NCBI GenBank assembly: GCA_031267855.1
Contig: JAIRYH010000112.1
Span: 1 to 6,170, forward strand
DNA: 6,170 bases
Origin: Prevotellaceae bacterium
GTDB lineage: Bacteria; Bacteroidota; Bacteroidia; Bacteroidales; UBA932
Reading direction: 5' to 3'
The number at the start of each line of letters is the position of its first letter. The first letter of the stretch is position 1. The position numbers were made by a program, and so were the translations under genes. Under the pieces are notes generated by a model. The model was not told the DNA's origin. It searched no databases and saw only the letters and a program-made list of their open reading frames with translations. Shown piece after piece: positions 1 to 5,467 of the stretch.

Positions 1-1
1 C

Positions 2-76
2 ACCTTCGAACTGATTCCGAAAAGCATCAAAGTCGTGGTAGGCGCCGACTATGATGAATTAAGAATTAAGAATTAA
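2..76 (+). CDS. 3' end of an unidentified protein (partial)
   Basis: Only the last 24 codons are inside the window; the gene enters from the left edge. The frame starting at base 2 reads TFELIPKSIKVVVGADYDE and then LRIKN before a TAA at 74-76. Codon choice (GAA, CTG, CCG, ATC, GTC) looks like real coding sequence. I do not recognise the family from so short a tail and assign no function. The last residues and the stop codon are encoded by the GAATTAA tandem array that begins at base 56, so the true C-terminus may have been altered by the repeat. The gene converges on the LolA-like gene that ends at 217. The opposite strand is also open over this stretch but has no start codon there and hits a stop inside the array, so the plus-strand reading is preferred. 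Confidence 0.55.
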   Translation, partial: TFELIPKSIKVVVGADYDELRIKN

Positions 77-88
77 GAATTAAGAATT
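56..88 (-). repeat. Heptamer tandem array A, about 4.7 copies of GAATTAA
   Basis: GAATTAA is repeated without error four times (56-83), followed by GAATT (84-88). Read on the minus strand the unit is AATTCTT, starting one base after the anchor motif at 90-98. Each unit carries TAA on the plus strand and TAA on the minus strand. Because 7 is not a multiple of 3, the array closes all six reading frames. It supplies the stop codon of the upstream partial gene. It matches arrays B and C in unit length, anchor and consensus ARYTYTY. Confidence 0.95.
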
Positions 89-89
89 G

Positions 90-98
90 GCTGGCGCC
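90..98 (-). other. Anchor motif GGCGCCAGC next to array A
   Basis: On the minus strand this reads GGCGCCAGC, then one C, then the AATTCTT units of array A. The same 9-mer with at most one change (C or T at base 5) precedes the arrays at 4562 and 5354 with the same one-base gap. The core GGCGCC is palindromic. Its function is unknown; the repeated pairing with the arrays is the evidence that it belongs to them. Confidence 0.6.
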
Positions 99-101
99 GG
101 C

Positions 102-126
102 CCGGTTCATAACTCATGCGAACCGG
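102..126. other. Hairpin-forming inverted repeat in convergent gap
   Basis: CCGGTTC (102-108) and GAACCGG (120-126) form a perfect 7-base stem around an 11-base loop. The structure lies 26 bases after the stop of the upstream plus-strand gene and beyond the 3' end of the minus-strand operon. No T run follows on either strand, so a classical intrinsic terminator is not supported. It may protect a 3' end or be part of the neighbouring repeat element. Confidence 0.4.
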
Positions 127-160
127 CAGTTGAAACATCGCAATAAGATTATTGTCCGCT

Positions 161-190
161 CCTGCCGCTATTTCCGGGCAGGAAGCTTTT
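161..190 (+). terminator. Possible weak intrinsic terminator for the upstream plus-strand gene
   Basis: CCTGCC (161-166) pairs with GGCAGG (177-182) across a 10-base loop, and AAGCTTTT follows on the plus strand. The short T run makes this a weak candidate for the gene that ends at 76. On the minus strand no T run follows, so it would not be a standard terminator for the LolA-like gene. A competing stem, CCGGG (174-178) with CCCGG (194-198), is also possible. Confidence 0.3.
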
Positions 191-216
191 ATTCCCGGGA
201 ACGCCTGATTCTTGAT

Positions 217-867
217 TTATCGCAAATCAATTATTTCAACGCCCGGGTAGCGGTGTTTCGGGAAGGCGAAGTATCCGTCAAGCGCTTCCGCATCGGGCGT
301 GATGCGCGTGATGCGGAGCGTGTAGCTGCCGTTTTTTGAGAGGTATTTTATGGCATGCGGATTCGCCGTTGCTTCTTCCAGCGTCAATATGACGGAGGTG
401 TAGGCGGCGTTTTTATTTTTGGGTACAAATGTTATGCCGGCAAGCGTTTTTCCGTCCTCCGTTCCGGTGGTTTTCCGGCTGTACGTAAAATCCTTTTGGT
501 ACATGGTGAGGAATTTTAGCGGATGGTCGGTAATGTCAGCCGACGTTTCATCGTCCGGCACGTATTGTATGATGACTTCACTGGTTTCGCTGTTGCAGAT
601 CCATTTGTTGCGCCCGTCGCAGTAAACGTCCAGTGTGCCGGTCAGCAGGCGGTATTTGTTGCCGTGGCAGAGGAATGTTCCTTCGTAGCGCTGGATGATT
701 CCTTTAGCAGGGTTTTCAAAAGTCAGCGTAAATGCCATTTCGACGGTCCGGTAGCCGTTGATTTTCCCGGTGAAATCAGCCAGCAACCGCTGTGTGTCCC
801 GTGCAAAAACGCCTGTAGCGTAAAGGGAAATCAGCGCCAGCGTGATGATGCGGTGATACGCCGGCAT
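217..867 (-). CDS. lolA: LolA-like periplasmic outer-membrane lipoprotein carrier
   Basis: The product is predicted to carry lipoproteins through the periplasm from the inner-membrane Lol machinery to the outer membrane. With the ATG at 867 it has 216 residues, close to the usual LolA length. Residues 1-22 look like a Sec signal peptide: a basic start, a hydrophobic core ITLALISLYATGV, and a VFA/R cleavage site. No lipobox is present, so the mature protein should be soluble. The rest alternates beta-strand and turn as in the LolA half-barrel, and the C-terminus FPKHRYPGVEIIDLR fits the PGVEVIDLR-type ending I associate with Bacteroidota LolA-like proteins. Three cysteines (about 67, 83 and 91) are in the mature part. 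A GTG at 897 would add ten residues and overlap ftsK by eight bases; I prefer 867 because it puts the signal peptide at the N-terminus. The gene is last in the operon, 22 bases after ftsK. Bacteroidota LolA proteins are divergent, so the role is inferred from the family. Confidence 0.8.
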   Translation of the reverse strand: MPAYHRIITLALISLYATGVFARDTQRLLADFTGKINGYRTVEMAFTLTFENPAKGIIQRYEGTFLCHGNKYRLLTGTLDVYCDGRNKWICNSETSEVIIQYVPDDETSADITDHPLKFLTMYQKDFTYSRKTTGTEDGKTLAGITFVPKNKNAAYTSVILTLEEATANPHAIKYLSKNGSYTLRITRITPDAEALDGYFAFPKHRYPGVEIIDLR

Positions 868-889
868 GGCGGCGCGGTAATGAGGTTCG

Positions 890-3178
890 CTATTCACTGT
901 TCAGGGCTTTCAGTTTTGCGTCCAGCGTAATAAAGTCGGAGATGAGTACCTGCCGCGCTTTGCTGCCTTCCGGCGGCCCCACGATGCCGGCGGCTTCCAG
1001 CTGGTCCATCAGTTTCCCCGCGCGGTTGTAGCCCAGTTCGAGCTTGCGCTGTATAAGCGAGGTCGAGCCCTGCTGGCTTTGCACGATAACGCGCGCCGCT
1101 TCGTCGAACAGTTTATCGCGCTTGCTCAAGTCTACTTTCCCGGCATTGCCGTTGCTTTCTTCGCCGCTGTATTCGGGCAGGGGAAAGGCTTCGCCGAAGC
1201 CCTGCTGCCGGCCGATGCAGTCGCAAATGCGTTCTACTTCGGGCGTGTCGACAAAAGCGCACTGCACGCGGATCATCTCGTTGCCGGTAGATACCAGCAT
1301 GTCGCCGCGCCCAATCAGCTGATTGGCGCCGGTAGTGTCCAGGATGGTGCGCGAGTCGATGCCGGAAATGACGCGGAAAGCTATGCGCGCCGGGAAGTTG
1401 GCTTTTATCAGTCCGGTAATAATATTTGTGGTGGGGCGCTGCGTGGCGATGACCAGGTGCATGCCGACAGCCCTTGCCAGCTGTGCCAGGCGGGCAATCG
1501 GTTCTTCGACTTCGCGGCCGGCGGTCATAATGAGGTCGGCAAATTCGTCAATCACAAGCACGATGAAAGGCATGTAGCGGTGTCCTTTCAGCGGGTTGAG
1601 GCGGCGGTTGACAAACCGCTCGTTGTATTCTTTGATGTTGCGGACTTTTGCCGACTGCAGCAGCCGGTAGCGTTCGTCCATCTCCGTGCACAGCGATTTC
1701 AGGGTATAGACTACTTTTTGCGTGTCGGTGATAATGGCTTCTTCGCTGTCGGGCAACTTCGCCAGGAAATGCCGTTCCAGTTTGGAATACAGCGTCAGTT
1801 CGACCCGTTTGGGATCTACCAGCACCAGTTTCAATTCCGACGGATGCTTGCGGTAGAGCAGCGATGTAAGGATGGCATTCAGCCCGACGGATTTCCCCTG
1901 TCCCGTGGCGCCGGCAACCAGCAGGTGGGGCATTTTTGCCAGATCGAACGTGTAAATTTCATTGTCTATTTTTCTGCCGAGCACCACCGGCAAGTCGTAC
2001 TGCGCCTCCTGAAATTTCTGTGATTTTATTACCGACAGCATCGACACAATGTTGGGGTGTTCGTTGGGCACCTCAATACCCACCGTTCCCTTGCCCGGAA
2101 TGGGCGCAATGATGCGGATGCCCAGCGCCGACAGGTTGAGGGCGATGTCGTCTTCCAGGCGTTTGATGGCGGCGATGCGGATACCTGCTTTCGGAACAAT
2201 CTCGTACAGCGTAACCGTCGGGCCGATTGTGGCAATGATTTTGTCGATGCCGATGCCGAAATTCTGCAGCACGGTTACAATTTTATCTTTGTTGCGCTCC
2301 AGTTCCCGGTCGGTGGGCATGGCGCCCTGTCCCTTGTGGTCTTCGAGCAAGTCAACCGGCGGACGCTTGTAGTTCGACAGTTCTCTGGTGGGGTCGTACA
2401 GTTCGTGCGTGTCATCGAAGAAAACCTCGTCTTCCGTATCGTTGTCCCTGATTGGCGGATTGTCGTCAACGGGCTTTTCAACTTCCGGTTGTTCTTCTTC
2501 GGTCGTTTGCGGCACTTCCGGCTGGTCTTCCTTTATGGGGCGTATTTCAAATTCCTTATCCTTTTTCGGAGCAGGCTGCGGCGGGCCGGCAGGCGTTTTT
2601 TCCCGGCCGCCCTTTCCGCTTTTCTTTTTTCCGTGAAACAGTTTGCGTAACCACGGTATAAATTCCGGACTGATCAGGATGCCCCAGCCGAGCAGCAGCA
2701 ACAGCATGAGCAGCGCCGTTCCGGCAATGCCGATGGTTTGTATCAGCCAGCCGCTCATCACATCGCCGGTGATGCCGCCGAGTCCTTTTCCTGTCAAGCC
2801 TTTCAACGAAGGTATCAAATGGCCGAAGACAAAACCGAGCAGCACGGAAAATAAAATGCATCCGGTAAGCACGGCTAACATTATTTTATAAAAACAGGCG
2901 ATGCGTACCCTCAGCAAACGCAAGCCGCCCAAGCCAAGCAGGAAAGGTATCCCGAAAGAAGCCAGTCCGAAATATTCGCCCATCAGCAGGTTTGCCCAGC
3001 GGTAGCCGAGTTTCCCGACAATGGGAGACGTCTGTGCGCCGCTTTGGTATGTGCCCCAGTGAAAGATATACAGGATTAAAACAATAAGCGTAAACAGGGC
3101 AAACAAAAAAACCAGCGCGCCGCCGATGAAACGGATGCTGTCATTACGGTTGACGTGTGTTCCGGTATTTTTTTTCAT
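890..3178 (-). CDS. ftsK: DNA translocase FtsK/SpoIIIE family
   Basis: This is a septum-anchored, ATP-driven DNA pump that clears chromosome ends from the closing division site and in many bacteria activates XerCD at dif. From the ATG at 3178 it has 762 residues. Four hydrophobic segments (about 15-39, 68-89, 95-121 and 147-171) form the membrane domain. A charged, proline-rich linker follows (about 185-290), much shorter than in E. coli FtsK. The motor holds Walker A GATGQGKS (about 423-430), Walker B LVIDE (about 541-545) and ATQRP (about 578-582). The C-terminal gamma winged helix (about 684-747, QRKLELGYNRAGKLMDQLE) is the part that reads oriented DNA sites in known FtsK proteins. A start at 3226 (MHWVQK...) would overlap murA by 35 bases; the start at 3178 (MKKNTG...) leaves a 13-base gap and is preferred. 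No Shine-Dalgarno is visible. The protein looks intact. Confidence 0.96.
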   Translation of the reverse strand: MKKNTGTHVNRNDSIRFIGGALVFLFALFTLIVLILYIFHWGTYQSGAQTSPIVGKLGYRWANLLMGEYFGLASFGIPFLLGLGGLRLLRVRIACFYKIMLAVLTGCILFSVLLGFVFGHLIPSLKGLTGKGLGGITGDVMSGWLIQTIGIAGTALLMLLLLLGWGILISPEFIPWLRKLFHGKKKSGKGGREKTPAGPPQPAPKKDKEFEIRPIKEDQPEVPQTTEEEQPEVEKPVDDNPPIRDNDTEDEVFFDDTHELYDPTRELSNYKRPPVDLLEDHKGQGAMPTDRELERNKDKIVTVLQNFGIGIDKIIATIGPTVTLYEIVPKAGIRIAAIKRLEDDIALNLSALGIRIIAPIPGKGTVGIEVPNEHPNIVSMLSVIKSQKFQEAQYDLPVVLGRKIDNEIYTFDLAKMPHLLVAGATGQGKSVGLNAILTSLLYRKHPSELKLVLVDPKRVELTLYSKLERHFLAKLPDSEEAIITDTQKVVYTLKSLCTEMDERYRLLQSAKVRNIKEYNERFVNRRLNPLKGHRYMPFIVLVIDEFADLIMTAGREVEEPIARLAQLARAVGMHLVIATQRPTTNIITGLIKANFPARIAFRVISGIDSRTILDTTGANQLIGRGDMLVSTGNEMIRVQCAFVDTPEVERICDCIGRQQGFGEAFPLPEYSGEESNGNAGKVDLSKRDKLFDEAARVIVQSQQGSTSLIQRKLELGYNRAGKLMDQLEAAGIVGPPEGSKARQVLISDFITLDAKLKALNSE

Positions 3179-3191
3179 GGTATCCGTACGC

Positions 3192-4499
3192 TTAGTCGAG
3201 GCGTTCGATTTTTGCACCCAGTGCATTCAATCGCCCGTCAATGTCTTGATAGCCGCGGTCAATCTGGTCAATGTGCTGGATATGGCTGATGCCTTCGGCG
3301 CTCATGGCGGCAATGAGTAATGCAATGCCGGCGCGGATGTCGGGCGAACTCATGCGGGCGGCGCGGAGGGTGAAAGCGTGGTTGTGTCCGATAACAGTAG
3401 CGCGGTGCGGGTCGCAGAGGATAATTTGCGCCCCCATATCAATCAGTTTGTCGACAAAGAAGAGGCGGCTTTCAAACATTTTCTGATGGATAAGTACCGT
3501 TCCTTTGGCCTGCGTGGCTACTACAAGAAATACGCTGAGCAGGTCGGGCGTGAGTCCGGGCCACGGCGCATCGGCAATGGTCATGATGGAGCCGTCGATA
3601 AATGTTTCGATTTCGTAATGTTCCTGCGACGGAATGTAAATATCATCGCCGTGCTGCTGCATCGCAATACCCAGCCTGGCAAACTGGGCAGGAATAATTC
3701 CAAGGTTTTCGTACGACACGTTTTTAACAGTCAGTTCGCTGCGCGTCATGGCGGCCATACCGATAAAACTGCCCACTTCAATCATGTCGGGCAGAATGGT
3801 ATGGTCGGCGCCGCCAAGCCTGTCAACGCCTTCAATCGTGAGCAGGTTGGAGCCTATGCCGGAAATTTTCGCTCCCATTTTGTTCAACATGCGGCATAAC
3901 TGCTGCACATACGGTTCGCAGGCGGCATTATAAACCGTAGTAACGCCGCGCGCCTTCACTGCCGCCATCACAATGTTGGCGGTTCCGGTGACGGACGCTT
4001 CGTCGAGCAGCATGTAAGCCCCTTTGAGCTGCGAGGCTTTCACCGTATAGAAACTTTCGTCTGCATTATATGAAAAAACAGCGCCTAACTTCTGGAAGCC
4101 GAAAAAGTGGGTATCCAGGCGCCGGCGACCGATTTTATCGCCGCCGGGACGGGGCATGTAACCATATCCAAAGCGCGCCAGCAGCGGCCCCAGTATCATG
4201 ACCGAACCGCGCAATGTGGTGGCTTTGGTCTGAAGTTCGGCGTCCTTTAAGTAGTCCAAGTTAACGTTGGCGGCTTGAAAAACGTATGTGCCGCGTGAAA
4301 GCTGTTCGACTTGCACGCCCATGTTTTTCAACAGCTCAATCAGGTTGTTTACATCCAAAATGTCGGGCACATTGCGAACCGTAACCTTTTCGGACGTGAG
4401 GAGTGTAGCGCATAATATTTGCAATGCCTCGTTCTTTGCGCCTTGCGGCATAATCTCGCCTTTCAGCCGGCAACCGCCATATACTTTAAAAACTGCCAT
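3192..4499 (-). CDS. murA: UDP-N-acetylglucosamine 1-carboxyvinyltransferase MurA
   Basis: MurA transfers enolpyruvate from phosphoenolpyruvate to UDP-GlcNAc in the cytoplasm, the first committed step of peptidoglycan synthesis. The 435 residues match the usual length of 420-440. The substrate-binding pair K22-N23 lies in QGAKNEAL. The catalytic loop reads PGGDKIGRRRLD (118-129), with Asp121 where E. coli MurA has Cys115; R126 corresponds to Arg120. The general base is probably D319 in PWPGLTPDLLSV, and DRGY (414-417) matches the conserved C-terminal arginine motif. Asp in place of Cys keeps activity but prevents fosfomycin alkylation in MurA enzymes studied elsewhere, such as Mycobacterium and Chlamydia, so this enzyme should be fosfomycin-insensitive. 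The start at 4499 gives the expected short N-terminus. It lies 100 bases downstream of the DUF4290 gene, a gap filled with repeats, and 13 bases before ftsK. Confidence 0.98.
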   Translation of the reverse strand: MAVFKVYGGCRLKGEIMPQGAKNEALQILCATLLTSEKVTVRNVPDILDVNNLIELLKNMGVQVEQLSRGTYVFQAANVNLDYLKDAELQTKATTLRGSVMILGPLLARFGYGYMPRPGGDKIGRRRLDTHFFGFQKLGAVFSYNADESFYTVKASQLKGAYMLLDEASVTGTANIVMAAVKARGVTTVYNAACEPYVQQLCRMLNKMGAKISGIGSNLLTIEGVDRLGGADHTILPDMIEVGSFIGMAAMTRSELTVKNVSYENLGIIPAQFARLGIAMQQHGDDIYIPSQEHYEIETFIDGSIMTIADAPWPGLTPDLLSVFLVVATQAKGTVLIHQKMFESRLFFVDKLIDMGAQIILCDPHRATVIGHNHAFTLRAARMSSPDIRAGIALLIAAMSAEGISHIQHIDQIDRGYQDIDGRLNALGAKIERLD

Positions 4500-4512
4500 C
4501 TCTTTTTGATAT

Positions 4513-4544
4513 GCTAATGTAATAATGTGCTAATGTGCTAATGT
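4513..4544. repeat. Octamer tandem array, 4 copies of GCTAATGT
   Basis: Units are GCTAATGT (4513-4520), AATAATGT (4521-4528) and GCTAATGT twice (4529-4544). The second copy differs in its first two bases. The period is 8, unlike the 7 of the other arrays, and the sequence does not fit ARYTYTY. It lies 13 bases upstream of the murA start codon, so it falls inside the untranslated leader of murA or the spacer between DUF4290 and murA. ATTCG and the anchor motif at 4552-4560 separate it from array B. Confidence 0.92.
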
Positions 4545-4551
4545 GATTCGT

Positions 4552-4560
4552 GGCGCCAGC
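4552..4560 (+). other. Anchor motif GGCGCCAGC next to array B
   Basis: GGCGCCAGC stands one base (G) before the first CTCTTAG unit of array B. With the preceding T it contains the perfect palindrome TGGCGCCA (4551-4558). It is identical to the anchor of array A and one base different from that of array C. Confidence 0.6.
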
Positions 4561-4561
4561 G

Positions 4562-4615
4562 CTCTTAGTTCTTAGTTCTTAGTTCTTAGTTCTTAGTTCT
4601 TAACTCTTAGTTCTA
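4562..4615 (+). repeat. Heptamer tandem array B, about 7.7 copies of TTCTTAG
   Basis: Seven units run from 4562 to 4610: CTCTTAG, then TTCTTAG four times, TTCTTAA, CTCTTAG, followed by the partial TTCTA (4611-4615). In the phase set by the anchor the unit is AGTTCTT, which fits ARYTYTY. TAG on the plus strand and TAA on the minus strand recur every 7 bases, closing all six frames. The array reaches into the DUF4290 gene: its stop codon (4600-4602) and its last few codons lie within it. Confidence 0.95.
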
Positions 4616-5256
4616 TCAGCTTTTTGTTTTTTCTTCTTGTACTTTTTATTTTTTCCGTTACCGTTGTTCTGCTGGTTATTCTGCTGGTTATTCTGGTAGG
4701 CGTTGTTGCTTTGAATATTCATCAATTTCAAAGCCGGATTCACACGGATACGCCCTTTCGAGAGAATCTCTATATCTTTAAAAATAATGTCGTCGCCGAC
4801 AGTATCCTTGTTCCACGTCATGTATTGTTTCTTCATGTAATGCGCCATCGCAGCAATCATCGCTTCTTTTTCCGGGCTGTCGGGACAGTCAATAATGGCT
4901 TTCAGCATATTTTCAATATTGCGTCCATAGTGCATGATGCTTACCGGTGTAAATTGATACGGAATGGACGCCGGCTTTTCCTTGAAGGTTGCCGGAGCCG
5001 GCACGGGATAAGGCGAGTCAATATCAATGTCGAAATCGGCAATGATATACACATGATCCCATAATTTATGGCGGAAATCTACAATATCGCGCAGGTGCGG
5101 GTTCAGGTTGCCCATGACGGCGACCACCGCCCGTACCTGCTCGTTGCGCTTGCCGCGGTCAGGAACGGATTTCACGTATTGTATCATTTTCTGGATGTGC
5201 CGTCCGTATTCCGGCAGCACTAAATTCCGGCGCTGGGTGTTGTAATCAAAATTCAT
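4600..5256 (-). CDS. DUF4290 family protein
   Basis: I recognise the N-terminal region (MNFDYNTQRRNLVLPEYGRHIQ, then VRAVVAVMGNLNPHLRD and FRHKLWDHVYIIADFDIDID) as the DUF4290 family, which is found in Bacteroidota and has no established function. The protein has 218 residues, no signal peptide and no membrane segment, so it is probably cytoplasmic. Residues 1-180 look like a folded, largely helical domain. Residues about 183-200 are Asn/Gln-rich (NNQQNNQQNN) and 201-213 are Lys-rich (GKNKKYKKKKQK), a flexible basic tail that could bind nucleic acid or the cell surface; that is a guess. The last residues RTKS and the stop codon are encoded by heptamer array B. The gene leads the operon. I recall DUF4290 genes standing next to murA in other Bacteroidales, which hints at a cell-envelope role without proving one. 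The ATG at 5256 gives the family-typical N-terminus. Confidence 0.9.
   Translation of the reverse strand: MNFDYNTQRRNLVLPEYGRHIQKMIQYVKSVPDRGKRNEQVRAVVAVMGNLNPHLRDIVDFRHKLWDHVYIIADFDIDIDSPYPVPAPATFKEKPASIPYQFTPVSIMHYGRNIENMLKAIIDCPDSPEKEAMIAAMAHYMKKQYMTWNKDTVGDDIIFKDIEILSKGRIRVNPALKLMNIQSNNAYQNNQQNNQQNNGNGKNKKYKKKKQKADRTKS
4667..4690 (-). repeat. 12-base in-frame tandem repeat inside the DUF4290 gene
   Basis: TTCTGCTGGTTA occurs twice in tandem (4667-4678 and 4679-4690) and starts a third time at 4691. On the coding strand it encodes repeated Asn/Gln blocks (NNQQ). As 12 bases are four codons, copy changes would lengthen or shorten the tail without breaking the frame. Confidence 0.85.
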
Positions 5257-5275
5257 TTATTATTTTTTTTGTCGG

Positions 5276-5283
5276 CAAAGATA
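5276..5283 (-). promoter_or_regulatory. Bacteroidota-type -7 promoter box for the DUF4290-murA-ftsK-lolA operon
   Basis: On the minus strand this reads TATCTTTG, a full match to the TAnnTTTG -7 consensus described for Bacteroides. It ends 19 bases before the ATG at 5256, giving a 5' leader of roughly 10-15 bases with an A run and no Shine-Dalgarno. No exact TTTG -33 box lies at the usual distance; the nearest match is TTTC from the outermost inverted heptamer (5301-5304), at shorter spacing. It is the only convincing promoter I found for the minus-strand genes. Confidence 0.5.
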
Positions 5284-5296
5284 CAAAATTATTTAT

Positions 5297-5465
<169 letters not shown>

Positions 5466-5467
5466 AT

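Noticed and set aside
128..135. AGTTGAAA near array A as an isolated remnant of a CAACT-type heptamer
   Set aside because: It matches the end of array C over nine bases on the opposite strand, but a match this short can occur by chance.
868..897. GTG start at 897 for the LolA-like gene
   Set aside because: It puts ten extra polar residues before the signal peptide and overlaps ftsK; possible but less likely than the ATG at 867.
1079..2023. Long plus-strand open frame of 314 codons opposite ftsK
   Set aside because: It is antisense to a clearly conserved FtsK motor domain, and its translation shows no recognisable family features; it mirrors the codon pattern of ftsK.
3179..3226. Upstream FtsK start at 3226 giving 778 residues
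   Set aside because: It would overlap murA by 35 bases and add residues (MHWVQKSNASTKRTDT) unlike an FtsK N-terminus; the ATG at 3178 fits better.
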